This document shows positions 10,385 through 19,560 of a DNA stretch of 64,000 bases, one piece after another (position 1 is the first letter of the stretch; every line of letters begins with the position of its first letter). This DNA is from Erigeron canadensis (taxonomy: Eukaryota; Streptophyta; Magnoliopsida; Asterales; Asteraceae), in NCBI RefSeq assembly GCF_010389155.1, contig NC_057765.1, positions 4,836,001 to 4,900,000 of the forward strand, read 5' to 3'. The notes below the pieces were generated by a model that saw only the letters and a list, made by a program, of their open reading frames with translations, was not told the origin of the DNA and did not search any database. A program made the translations under genes and the position numbers.

Positions 10385-10674
10385 TTGGTGGTACCAATTG
10401 AATGTGTATGTGATTTTAAAACGGTTACTTGTCTATAAGTAATTATCACTGGTTCATGGTATGATAGTGAATATCATTTTAAGAAAAGATAAGTTTTGTC
10501 AACGTGATTGATATCGGTTGGTGGTACCACGCTATTGTCACAAAGGTTCAATTGATAATTTAATAGTCAATAAAACTGATTGATAGAAGAATTGTCTTAG
10601 TTTTGGTGGTACCGGCTTGGGTAATTCGACTAGCAGTTAGGTGATTCGATAATTTGTTCACGGTTGGTGGTACC
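10385..10674. repeat. Four dispersed TTGGTGGTACC motifs in A LTR
   Basis: Copies at 10385-10395, 10518-10528, 10603-10613 and 10664-10674, downstream of the TATA box. The spacing is irregular (51-133 bp), so this is not a tandem repeat. Confidence 0.85.
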
Positions 10675-11051
10675 ACGTGAGTATATTAATCTTGTCACGA
10701 TTATCTTTAAACTCTAGGGAATTTGTTCTTCATTAAATGCAATCACATTTGAAGTCGAGGGAAGTCAAGGTTGATGACTTTTAATTATATTGTCTGAAGT
10801 GTTCTTTTAAACTTATGCAATTATTTTGCAAACCCATTTACTTTATTTGTCAAGAGGATTTTCGAAGCAACACCCGTTTTCCAAACCATTTTACAAGCAA
10901 CTAATCATTTCCCAATCTCTGAGAACGAACTCAGACTTACCTCTTAACTATATTACAAACGATCGGGTTCACTGCCGTGAGTGCGTAGTAGTGAGTTTTT
11001 GGGTTGTTTTAGTTTTATAAATTTAAAGCTCGATTTTGCACATCAAGTTTT

Positions 11052-11070
11052 TGGCGCGGCTGCCGGGGAT
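11052..11070 (+). other. Primer binding site of element A (tRNA-Asp type)
   Basis: TGGCGCGGCTGCCGGGGAT lies six bases after the LTR end. It is close to the complement of the plant tRNA-Asp(GUC) 3' end (TGGCGCCGTTGCCGGGGAT), with two differences. Minus-strand DNA synthesis would start here. Confidence 0.8.
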
Positions 11071-11107
11071 TGTGTGCCGAATTAGTAGTGAATTTAGTAG
11101 TTTGATC

Positions 11108-11127
11108 CTTCCTCACGCGTGAGGAAG
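11108..11127. promoter_or_regulatory. 20-bp perfect palindrome in A leader
   Basis: CTTCCTCACGCGTGAGGAAG is fully self-complementary and lies 37 bp after the primer binding site, before gag. B1 keeps the outer arms (CTTCCT...AGGAAG, 29327-29351) around a 13-nt loop. The position recalls the dimer-initiation palindromes of retroviral leaders; that role is inference. Confidence 0.6.
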
Positions 11128-11224
11128 TTATTAGCTTTATTAGTTTAGATTTGTTTTCTTGAATTATCACAGGTGCATTTGACGTGTGGTGTTAGTTGTG
11201 TTTTGCAGGATTCTTTAATAGTTG

Positions 11225-12912
11225 ATGTTTTTGCGTTCTTCGGGGCGACCTCTTTTTAGTCCATTGAAAACTCCACCTAGACGCAGGATCAACTTCACAG
11301 CACCATCGGATTCGGACGAAGAAGGCTTCTATCTAGAGGAATTCTTTGAGCTTGCACTTGTGAAAGAAAAAATGGGTGACAATCCACCAAGAGATCCAAA
11401 CGACATCCGGTATGGTGACCGAACCCGAACCATTCCTACGACTCGTGGTTCCGCCATTAGACCACCGGGTGTTGATCAAAATTTCAACTTGAAGCCCAAC
11501 CATCTTAAGAGCATTGAAGAGCAAAAATTTGATGGTAAGAAGAAATGGGATCCTTATAAGCATTTGGAGAGGTTTGAGAAGTTAGCTAGGCTTTATCAAT
11601 ATGGACAAAACCAAATGAGTGCAGTCAAACTTGAAACCTTTCCTATCACTCTCACCGGGGATGCCGAAGATTGGTTCAATGATCTTCCCGAGAATTCAAT
11701 CACTACTTGGGATCAACTCAAAGAGGCTTTTATTGGAGAGTTTTATTCGGTTAGAACTCAAAGACAATTGGAGAATTTGATAAGGTCTTTTGTGCAAGAA
11801 GATGGGGAAGATGTTGTTGATGCATGGATCCGATTCAAGGAGATGTTAAGAAATTGTCCGGGACATGAGTTGACTAAGGAGAAGTATGTTGAGCTATTCT
11901 TTGATGGATTGAATAAGGGTTCCAAAAGAGAGATGGGATATGCTTTTGGTGGAAATTTTAGTAAGATCACTCCAAATGAAGGTTATGACATTTTGGAGCG
12001 TATGGTAAAGGATAATGCGACCATGGATGATAAGAGGTTTGTGAAGAAATCAAAGCCGATTTAAGCAAAGTAAGGTTGCAAGAGCAGATGGAAGCAACAG
12101 TTCTAGTGTCATTGATGAGATTCAAGCTTTGTCTGCAAGAATGGATAAAGTATTTGCTAATCAAGAATCACGGTTTGGATATTTAGAATGAGATGTGAAG
12201 GTTCTTTCGGATGGGTGTGATCATTGTGGAGAGACACACTATTCAGAAGAGTGTCCCAACCGGGGACCTGAAGATGTTAGTATTGTTCAGAATCAGCAAG
12301 GAGGGTTTCAGAGAAACACCGGTTTTCAGAATCGGTCATCAGGTAACAATTCTTATAACTCTTCTTTTCCTGCTAATACTTCTTGTTTTTCTGGTAACAG
12401 GTGGCAAAGGAACAATTATCAAAGTCAGCCACAGCAGCAGGAGACTCAGCAAAGCCAAGGATCGGGTTCTTCTTCTTTTACTACCGATCCTAATGTCGAG
12501 CTGAGAGAAATGATGAAGCAGATGATTAGCAATCAGATTGAGACAAACACAAGTATCCAGTATATAAGGGAGGATACTAGGGAGTTGAGTGAGAGGCTAG
12601 ATAGGATTAATGGTAAAGTGGAGATGAATGCCAAAAATCAGGATATTAATTTTAAGGATCTTGAAAGTAGGATGGCTGCTCTCACTAGGCCCCAGGGTGC
12701 TTTGCCTAGTAACACTCAGCAGAATCTAAAGCAGAATCAAGGGTCTAATAATGGTCAGAAGTACACTCCACCGCCTGTTCGTCAGGAGCAAGCGAAGACC
12801 ATTACTACTCGTACTGGTAGATCCTATGCCCCCCTCCTAATCCTAATGTTATTGTTTCAGATGTGCATGATACAGGAAATGAAGAAGCTGAAGATGTTGA
12901 TGAGGAGATTGT
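11225..12912 (+). pseudogene. gag of element A
   Basis: The start ATG at 11225 begins M-F-L-R-S-S-G-R-P-L-F-S-P, matching the family B start (RASGRPLLSP). The retrotransposon gag core follows: HLKSIEEQKFDGKKKWDPY, HLERFEKLARLY, FPITLTGDAEDWFNDLP, ITTWDQLKEAFIGEFY and QEDGEDVVDAWIRFKEML. A CX2CX3HX4C knuckle (CDHCGETHYSEEC) lies near 12220. A Gln/Asn-rich linker leads to the protease. Breaks are a frameshift with stop at about 12062, a TGA near 12190, and a lost C in the C-run near 12833 that shifts the frame. Confidence 0.83.
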
Positions 12913-15900
12913 GATGGAAGATCAACCGACTGTGAAGACTCCGGTTACTCCACCGAAACCGGCGGTGACACCCGAGGCTAAGCCATATAAGCCTAAGGTT
13001 CCATTTCCACAGCGGTTCAGGAAGGCCAAATTGAAGGAACAGTATGACAATTTTGTTAACATGATTAAAAATGTTCATATTAATGTGCCTTTAGTTGATT
13101 TGATACAGGGAATGCCAAACTATGCCAAATTTATCAAGGAACTTGTTACAGACAAAGGAAAGATGGATGAGGTAAAGGCGACATATCTCAATGCTGAGTG
13201 TTCTGCTATCTTGCAGAATCAACAGATTCCGCCTAAGCTTGAGGATCCAGTGAGTTTTCTTATAACTTGTTCTATTCGTACTTTGACTTGTAAGGCATTG
13301 GCATATTTAGGTGCAAGTATTAATTTGATGCCTTACTCGGTTTGGAGTAAGTTGGCTTCCGGTATTTTGAGACCTACTCGTATGAGTATAAGACTAGCTG
13401 ACCACTCTTTTCAGTATCCCATTGGGATTGCTGAAAACATGACTGTCCAAGTAGGTCATATAGTTTTTCTTGTTGATTTTGTGATCCTAGAAATGGAAGA
13501 AGACACTAAGGTACCCTTGATTTCAGGTAGACCATTCCTTAACACCGCAGATGCTATCATCCCGGTGAATGATAAGGAAATTTTGTTTGGTGTGGCTACG
13601 GATAGGATAGTGTTTAATGTTGAAAGATTTATTAAGCATTCTTACTCTACTAATGAGACTTGTTTCAGGATTGACATTATTGATGATGCTTTAGATCAAG
13701 AATTTCAGGAATTCATGGAAACAGAAGTTGATGAAGAGCTCGTTTGCTTAGGAGCTGGAGATATTGGTGATGATGATTTGTTTGCAGAGGTGATGGCACT
13801 TGATATGGATGAGACACCTCCAGAAGATGAGAGCTTTGAAAAGGTTGTTGTTAATGGAAGCTCGAGGGTCCCAAATTCAGTTGATGTACCCCCTATGATC
13901 TGTAGCTTAAGCCATTGCCTGCCCACTTGGAGTATGCTTACTTGGCAGGTAAATCCTCTTTGCCCGTTGTTATCTCGTCCGCACTTTCGAGTGACAAGAA
14001 AAATCTTCTTTTGGCCGTGCTCAAAGTTCATAAGCGGGCTTTTGCTTGGAAGACCACCGATATTCCAGGTATTAGTCCTGATTTTTGCATGCATAAGATA
14101 GATTTTGTTGATGATGTTAAGCCTGTTGTCCAGAGACAAAGGAGGCTTAATCCAAATATGAAAGAGGTGGTAAAGAAAGAAGTGATTAAACTGTTACATG
14201 CAGAGATCATTTTTCCGATTGCCGATAGTTCTTGGGTAAGTCCCGTCCACTGTGTTCCCAAAAGGGGGGCATGACAGTAATTGAAAATGAAAACAATGAA
14301 CTTTTGGCCACTAGGACTGTCACGGGTTGCCGGGTTTGCATAGATTACCGTAAATTGAATGATGCCACCCGTAAGGATCATTGAACCCTCCCATTTATTG
14401 ATCAAATGTTGGAAAGAATTGCAGGTAATGAATATTTTTGTTTCTTGGATGGGTTCTCCGGGTACTTCCAAATACCCATCGACCCGAAAGACCAAGAAAA
14501 GACCACTTTTACATGTCCATTTGGTACCTTTGCTTACCGACGAATGCCTTTTGGCTTGTGTAATGCCCCGGGCACCTTCCAAAGGTGCATGATAGCGATT
14601 TTCCAAGACATGCTTGAAACCTCAATGGAGGTTTTCATGGATGATTTCTCGATTTTTGAGGATTCTTTTAGGTCTTGCTTGCATAATCTAGATAAGATGT
14701 TGACTAGGTGCGAAAGGGCTCGTCCAGTTTTGAATTGGGAGGAGTGTCACTTCATGGTGACCGAGGGGATTGTTTTAGGTCATAAGGTGTCTAGGGCCGG
14801 GATAGAAGTTGATAGGGCAAAAATTGATGTAATAGTTAAGTTACCCCCGCCTTCCAATGTGAAAGGGGTACGTAGTTTCCTTGGCCATGCCTGTTTCTAC
14901 CAGAGATTCATTAAGGATTTCTCTAAGATTACTCATCCGATGACCCACTTGTTGGAGAAGGACGTTCCTTTTGTTTTTGATGAATCTTGTTTAAGTGCTT
15001 TTTAGGAATTGAAGGAGAAGTTGACCAATTCTCCCATTATGGTTGGACCGGATTGGAATTTGCCCTTTGAGCTGATGTGTGATGCAAGTGACTATGCTGT
15101 TGGAGCCGTGCTTGGGCAAAGGGATGATAAGAATTTCAAGCCAATTTACTATGCTAGTAAAACCTTGAATCCCGCCCAGCAAAATTACACTACTACAGAG
15201 AAGGAGTTGCTTGCGGTAGTCTTTGCATTTGATAAGTTTAGGTCATATCTAGTAGTAAGTAAAACTGTTGTTTTCACTGACCACTCTGCTTTGAAGTATT
15301 TGTTTTCTAAGCAAGATGCAAAGCCTAGACTAATTCGATGGATTCTATTGTTGCAAGAATTTGATATTGAAATCAAAGATAAGAAAGGTGCCGAGAACTT
15401 AGCAGCTAATCACTTGAGCCCGTTAGAGGACCCAAACCGGGAGGAGCTTCAAGATGGGGAAATTAAGGATAACTTCCCCGATGAATATTTAAATGTCATT
15501 TCTAACTTTGATGAAGGTCCTTGGTTTGCTGACATTGCTAATTTTTTGGTTGCAGGCGAAATACCAAATGATTTCTCGGGTCAACAGAAGAAGAAGCTCA
15601 TATCGGATGCTAAGCACTATTTCTGGGTTAATCCATATCTGTTTCGTATTTGTGCAGATGGTATGGTAAGAAGATGGGTCGCAGGAGCTGAAACTAGGGA
15701 GATATTGGATGCTTGCCATTACGGGCCAACTGGAGGTCACTATGGTTCGTCGGTTACAGGTAGAAAGGTTTTTGATGTAGGTTTCTATTGGCCTACATTT
15801 TTCAAAGAGGCCCAAACGTCGGTCGAAACCTGTGACATTTGCCAACGCCAAGGAAGCATCACAAGACGGGATGAAATGCCACAACAAGGAATTCAGGTAT

Positions 15901-16651
15901 GTGAGGTTTTCGATATTTGGGGCATAGACTTCATGGGACCATTCCCACCGTCTAACAAGTTTCAGTACATCCTAGTTGCTGTTGACTACGTGTCTAAGTG
16001 GGCCGAAACTAAGGCTTTGCCTACAAACGACGCGAGGGTAGTCATTGAGTTTTTGAAATAGTTGTTTAGTAGGTTTGGTTGCCCTAGAGCCTTAATTAGT
16101 GATCGTGGAACACATTTTGCTAATCATCAACTAGATAAGGTTCTTAAGAAGTATGGTGTTTGTCATTATTTTTCAACTTCTTATCACCCACAGACCAGTG
16201 GTCAAGTGGAAAACACCAATAGGGCATTGAAAAGAATTCTAGAGAAAACAGTCGGGGATAACCCCAAGGTTTGGTCGAAAAAGTTAGATGATGCCTTGTG
16301 GGCATTTAGGACCGCCTTTAAGATGCCTATTGGCACTACGCCATACAAGTTGCTCTATGGTAAGACTTGTCATTTACCGATTGAATTAGAGCATAAGGCG
16401 TATTGGGCGTTGAGGAATTTGAACCTAGACATGATGGAGGCCGGTGAACTTAGGTTGTTGCAACTTCATGAGCTCGATGAGCTTAGATTAGGTGCATATG
16501 AAAACTCAAGACTTTATAAAGAGAAAACCAAAGTTTACCATGATAAAAGGATACGTAGAAAGGAGTTCATATTGAACTTTTTAAAAGGGATGGAAATGGG
16601 TCTTTCATTGTCAATGGTCATAGATTAAAGTTGTATTTGGAAGACGAGTAG
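12863..16651 (+). pseudogene. pol of element A (protease, RT, RNase H, integrase)
   Basis: The order is that of Ty3/gypsy. Protease: ALAYLGASINLMPYS near 13300, with Tyr where family B has the catalytic Asp. [28 protein letters not shown] and the active-site FMDD (about 14634-14648). RNase [16 protein letters not shown] and [15 protein letters not shown]. Integrase: H-C zinc region, [17 protein letters not shown] and [10 protein letters not shown], so its D-D-E residues are present. A deletion at about 16565 removes the GPY/F module, joining RRKEF directly to the [12 protein letters not shown] tail. Stops or shifts occur near 13890, 14272, 14383, 15003 and 16059. Confidence 0.85.
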
Positions 16652-16708
16652 GAGGAGGGGATGGTCGAAGAAATCCCCATTTTTGATTCACAAACCTGAT
16701 ATGGTGAA

Positions 16709-16762
16709 CGAGTCTAGCTCACGACTCGTAAATAAATTAAGCGCTTCTCGGGACGCAACCCG
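16709..16762 (+). promoter_or_regulatory. Post-pol two-hairpin module (element A)
   Basis: First stem CGAGTC (16709-16714) / GACTCG (16723-16728) with 8-nt loop TAGCTCAC. Then the linker TTAAGCGC, and a second stem CGGG / CCCG (16749-16752 / 16759-16762) with hexaloop ACGCAA. It starts 57 bp after the pol stop. Confidence 0.72.
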
Positions 16763-16917
16763 TGTTTAATTTTGTTTTGTCAATTTGATTTTTTTTCGTT
16801 AGATAGGTTTAATTTGTTTTGTCAAGAATGTGCAGGTTAAAATGTGGTGTGAAGCAGATTGAGGTAAGTTTGTGTTTAAAAATGAAAAAAAATCAAAATA
16901 ATTTTTCTAGAAAACCA

Positions 16918-17080
16918 ACTGCACCGCAGTCCATTTCCACGGCCTAACTTGACAATCACCCCACTGCGTCGCAGTGGGGGTGTGAGGAGAGGACTGCGCC
17001 GCAGTCCAAAAGCTCGGCATCAGTTGCTCTAAGCCTCACTGCGCCGCAGTGAGGAAGGCCTTAGCCCACTGCGCCGCAGT
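16918..17080. repeat. Palindrome array upstream of A accessory ORF
   Basis: Five copies at 16918 (one change), 16963 (central T), 16993, 17038 and 17068. The arms extend by different but matching bases: CCCC/GGGG at 16963, GG/CC at 16993, CCTC/GAGG at 17038, GCCC/GGGC at 17068. Stems are therefore 8-10 bp with one unpaired centre base. Confidence 0.92.
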
Positions 17081-17241
17081 GGGCGTGTTCAACATCCAAA
17101 TCTCCTATCTCTTTCTTTTAAAGGCAAAAAACGAACTCCCCTCCAAGAACACCTTTGATTCCAGAAATTACCCTCTAATCCACCAACATCTTGCACTTTT
17201 CTTTCTCTATTCTCTTAGCTTTTCATCTCTCAATCACTACC

Positions 17242-17253
17242 ATGGGAAAGAAT
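17242..17253 (+). CDS. Predicted 4-codon first exon of A accessory ORF
   Basis: ATGGGAAAGAAT in a CTACC-ATGG context, directly followed by GTAAGT. The matching exon in E (8724-8713) supports it. Splicing to 17880 gives M-G-K-N-D-A-S-G-I-D-K-R-K-Q. Confidence 0.65.
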
Positions 17254-17879
17254 GTAAGTTTTTCTTTTTTATTTTCCTTTTAATCTTGCAAATTTGATTT
17301 CTTGATTTTTAGGGAGTAATTGTTGAATTGTTTGGTGGGTTTTGTCAATTGAGGGGTATAGATGATAATGTAGTGTTCAATTTCACGAATCTAACACTTG
17401 TTCATCCGGATTTGAGTCTAAATCAAACCTAGGGTTTTGAAAAAAATTGGGGTTTTTTGATGAACAAGTGTGTGTGTGTGTGGGAGGGGGGGGGGGTTAA
17501 TGGAAGAATTTGTAGTGCTAAATTGTGGAAAGATTGCTATTTAGTTGGATTAGTGTACCCCTTTTTCTAGTAATTCGTGATGAACATCAAGAACTTGCCC
17601 AGAACTTCAAGAGACTGTGCCGCAGTGGTGGTGGGTTTGATCCACTGCGTCGTAGTCTAATGGCTTGTGACCCGCACGTGTTTGAAACCCCACTGCGCCG
17701 CAGTGGTAATCCTCGTCCAAATTTTGACTTAGCCTCACTGCGCCACAGTGAGGGGGTGTTGATGCCCACTGAGCCGCAGTGGGGCACTTTCCTGCATAGA
17801 TTTTCTTCGTTTTTAATACGGTTCCTGGTTTGTATTCCGCATTTAAAATGTTTGATTGTCTTATGATTTGTGATTGTAG
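17254..17879 (+). other. Predicted intron of A accessory ORF, with palindromes
   Basis: 626 nt from GTAAGT to TTGTGATTGTAG. It holds a second palindrome array: 17614, 17644, 17692 (perfect), 17737 and 17768, the others each with one base change. A GT-repeat and G-run lie at about 17469-17496. The length and palindrome content parallel the E intron. Confidence 0.65.
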
Positions 17880-19560
17880 GATGCTTCAGGAATTGACAAG
17901 AGGAAGCAGGTTGAGGAGGGCCAAGGAAGCGGGTCGGCCCAAAAGTAAGCCAAAGCAACACGGGAGGCAGTTGAAGCGCCCACACTAAAGTTCTGGCCTG
18001 GGCAATTAAATGAGAAGCATACATGGTTGGAATTCAGCAGAGTGAAACAACCCTACAAGAACAACTTTCTTAATGAGTTGTTCTCCATCCATAAGGAGGT
18101 GGTTTGCCCACCCAGGTGTCTCGCTCCCACAGATGCTTAGCATTTCGACATTCAAGCCGACATTAACGGGTGGTTTAGGATAGAAGCCCAAGTTGGTGAT
18201 AGGTTGGTTGTTAGCGATATGTGGCATTATGTAATCAATAACCGGGAGCCCGTGTATAGGGAGCTGTGTTTGGAGTTCTATTCAACTCTGAAGGTGACAA
18301 AAGAGTTGAATAAGGTGAAGGACATTTTTATGGAGCGTTGTGTGACCTTCTACTGTGGGGGTGTTGCGAGAAAGATTTCTATAGCCCAGTTGAAGGACAT
18401 TTTTATGGAGCGTTGTGTGACCTTCTACTCTGGACCAGTTGAAGAGCAGCGAGTTTAGGAGTTTGTTGAGGCAGGGCTTATATGTTAAGCAGGCTTTTGA
18501 TGGTGAGTCCATTCCTCAGTATTGGACTCGAATTACTGGTGGTGAAGCTTGGCCGTCTGGGGGGTCGGGTAGTGTTTCTAAGATCATGAGTGTGCGATTG
18601 AGGATGCTCCATCGTATGATTGTCACGTTTCTGGTACAGCGGTCCACTCACTGGGACAAGGCGTACCAGACTGATCTCTGGTTGATGAAGTTGTTTGCTG
18701 AGGGGGCGCCTAAGAGGTTTGCTTTGGCCCTCATTGTTGTTTTGGATAGGATGTGGAACCACTCCGACTCGGAGTTGGTATTGGGGCACTTTGTTACGAT
18801 GATTTATCGGCGCATGGGCATTTTTGATACGGATGAGTGCTAGACCGATCTTTCTCCCCCTATTTTTCAGGAGACATTGACTGAGGCCGAGTTGGTTAGG
18901 GCCAAGATTGTGAAGAAGATGACGCAGACGGAGAACTCTAGACTGCTGGATGATACTGGGTTTATTGCACCGCCTCCTGTTGTGGAGGGAGCTGAGGATG
19001 TTGAGATAAGGGATGCTCCACAGGAGCAACCTAGGAGGCGGGCTCCCACTGGTATAGACTTGACCCCGTTGAGCACCCAGCTCTAACAGATCTACGAGGG
19101 GCAGCAAGCTAGCCGCCAGGCTTTCGATGACTATCAGAGGCGCATGGATCAGGAGGTCACATGGTTAGGGTCGCAGCAGGCCCATACTACCTACACTCTT
19201 GATTACTATCAGCCGATGTGATAGGCCCAGTACACGGGGACGGAGTTTGTGCGGCCTGACCCGATTCCATCTTTCAGCCCTCCACCTATCCGTGTTCCAC
19301 CGTATCGACAGGATGGCGGCTTTTACTTCTTCACGCCATCCCAGATGTCCCTACGGCCCCATGACTTGGGAGGATCTCCCCGAGGGCCAGTTCAGTTTGG
19401 TTGATACATAGGTGGTGATGCTGGGATTTCCTCCTCCATGCCTAGTTTCTTTAAGGTGCCAGTTCTGGATTTGCTGATTTTGCTGGTGGCTCAGGAGGAT
19501 TCGCCGCTGGAGGTTCTGGACAGGGAAATGATCAGCCGGGTGGCAGATATGGCAGTTTGT
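17880..19560 (+). pseudogene. Athila-type 3' accessory ORF, element A (truncated)
   Basis: Homologous along its length to the E accessory ORF: D-K-R-K-Q start, HTWLEF, PYKNNFLNELF, NREPVYRELCLEFYSTL, VTFYCGGV, QYWTRITGGEAW, WDKAYQTDLWLMKLF, HSDSELVLGHFVTMIYRRMG, DYQRRMDQ, VRPDPIP, a PHDLGGSPRGPV block and a Gly-rich tail. Breaks: stop after about 27 codons (near 17946), another near 18137, a duplicated 39-bp segment (18316-18354 copied at 18391-18429) that replaces the expected EFGHYVGMYS region, stops at 18841 and 19084, and TGATAG near 19219. The sequence ends at the junction with copia D near 19560, before the natural stop. Function unknown. Confidence 0.7.

Larger units (their letters stand above)
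9418..11045 (+). repeat. 5' LTR of element A
   Basis: About 1628 bp, bounded by the perfect 7-bp inverted ends TGATGTG...CACATCA. The left end breaks the E pol and the right end is six bases from the primer binding site. Inside, in order: palindrome array, TATA box, and four copies of a TTGGTGGTACC motif in the downstream part. The B LTR (27781-29266) has the same ends and the same internal order. Confidence 0.9.
9418..19560 (+). mobile_element. Athila-type Ty3/gypsy element A, lacking 3' LTR
   Basis: Order: 5' LTR, primer binding site, leader, gag, protease, RT, RNase H, integrase, two-hairpin module, palindromes, spliced accessory ORF. Lineage rests on the Athila-like gag, the tRNA-Asp-type primer site and the accessory ORF after pol. 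Multiple stops and frameshifts make it inactive. The right end is cut within the accessory ORF near 19560, where the minus-strand copia D begins; no 3' LTR is in the window. Confidence 0.85.

Noticed and set aside
14028..14606. Long minus-strand open frames opposite pol (also 28.0-35 kb and 59.2-59.9 kb)
   Set aside because: They are antisense shadows of the gypsy pol frames; translations have no domain resemblance and the sense frame explains the composition.
16918..17080. Regularly recurring palindromes read as a CRISPR array
   Set aside because: The spacing is irregular, the repeats are only 13 bp, the setting is a plant retroelement, and there are no cas genes.
17463..17500. Microsatellite or Z-DNA element of interest (GT repeat and G-run)
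   Set aside because: Short, ordinary low-complexity sequence inside the predicted A intron.
17525..18024. Open frames on both strands at 17.5-18.0 kb
   Set aside because: They run through the predicted intron and its palindromes; the repeated L-R-R-S words are motif translation. The spliced reading fits the E homologue better.
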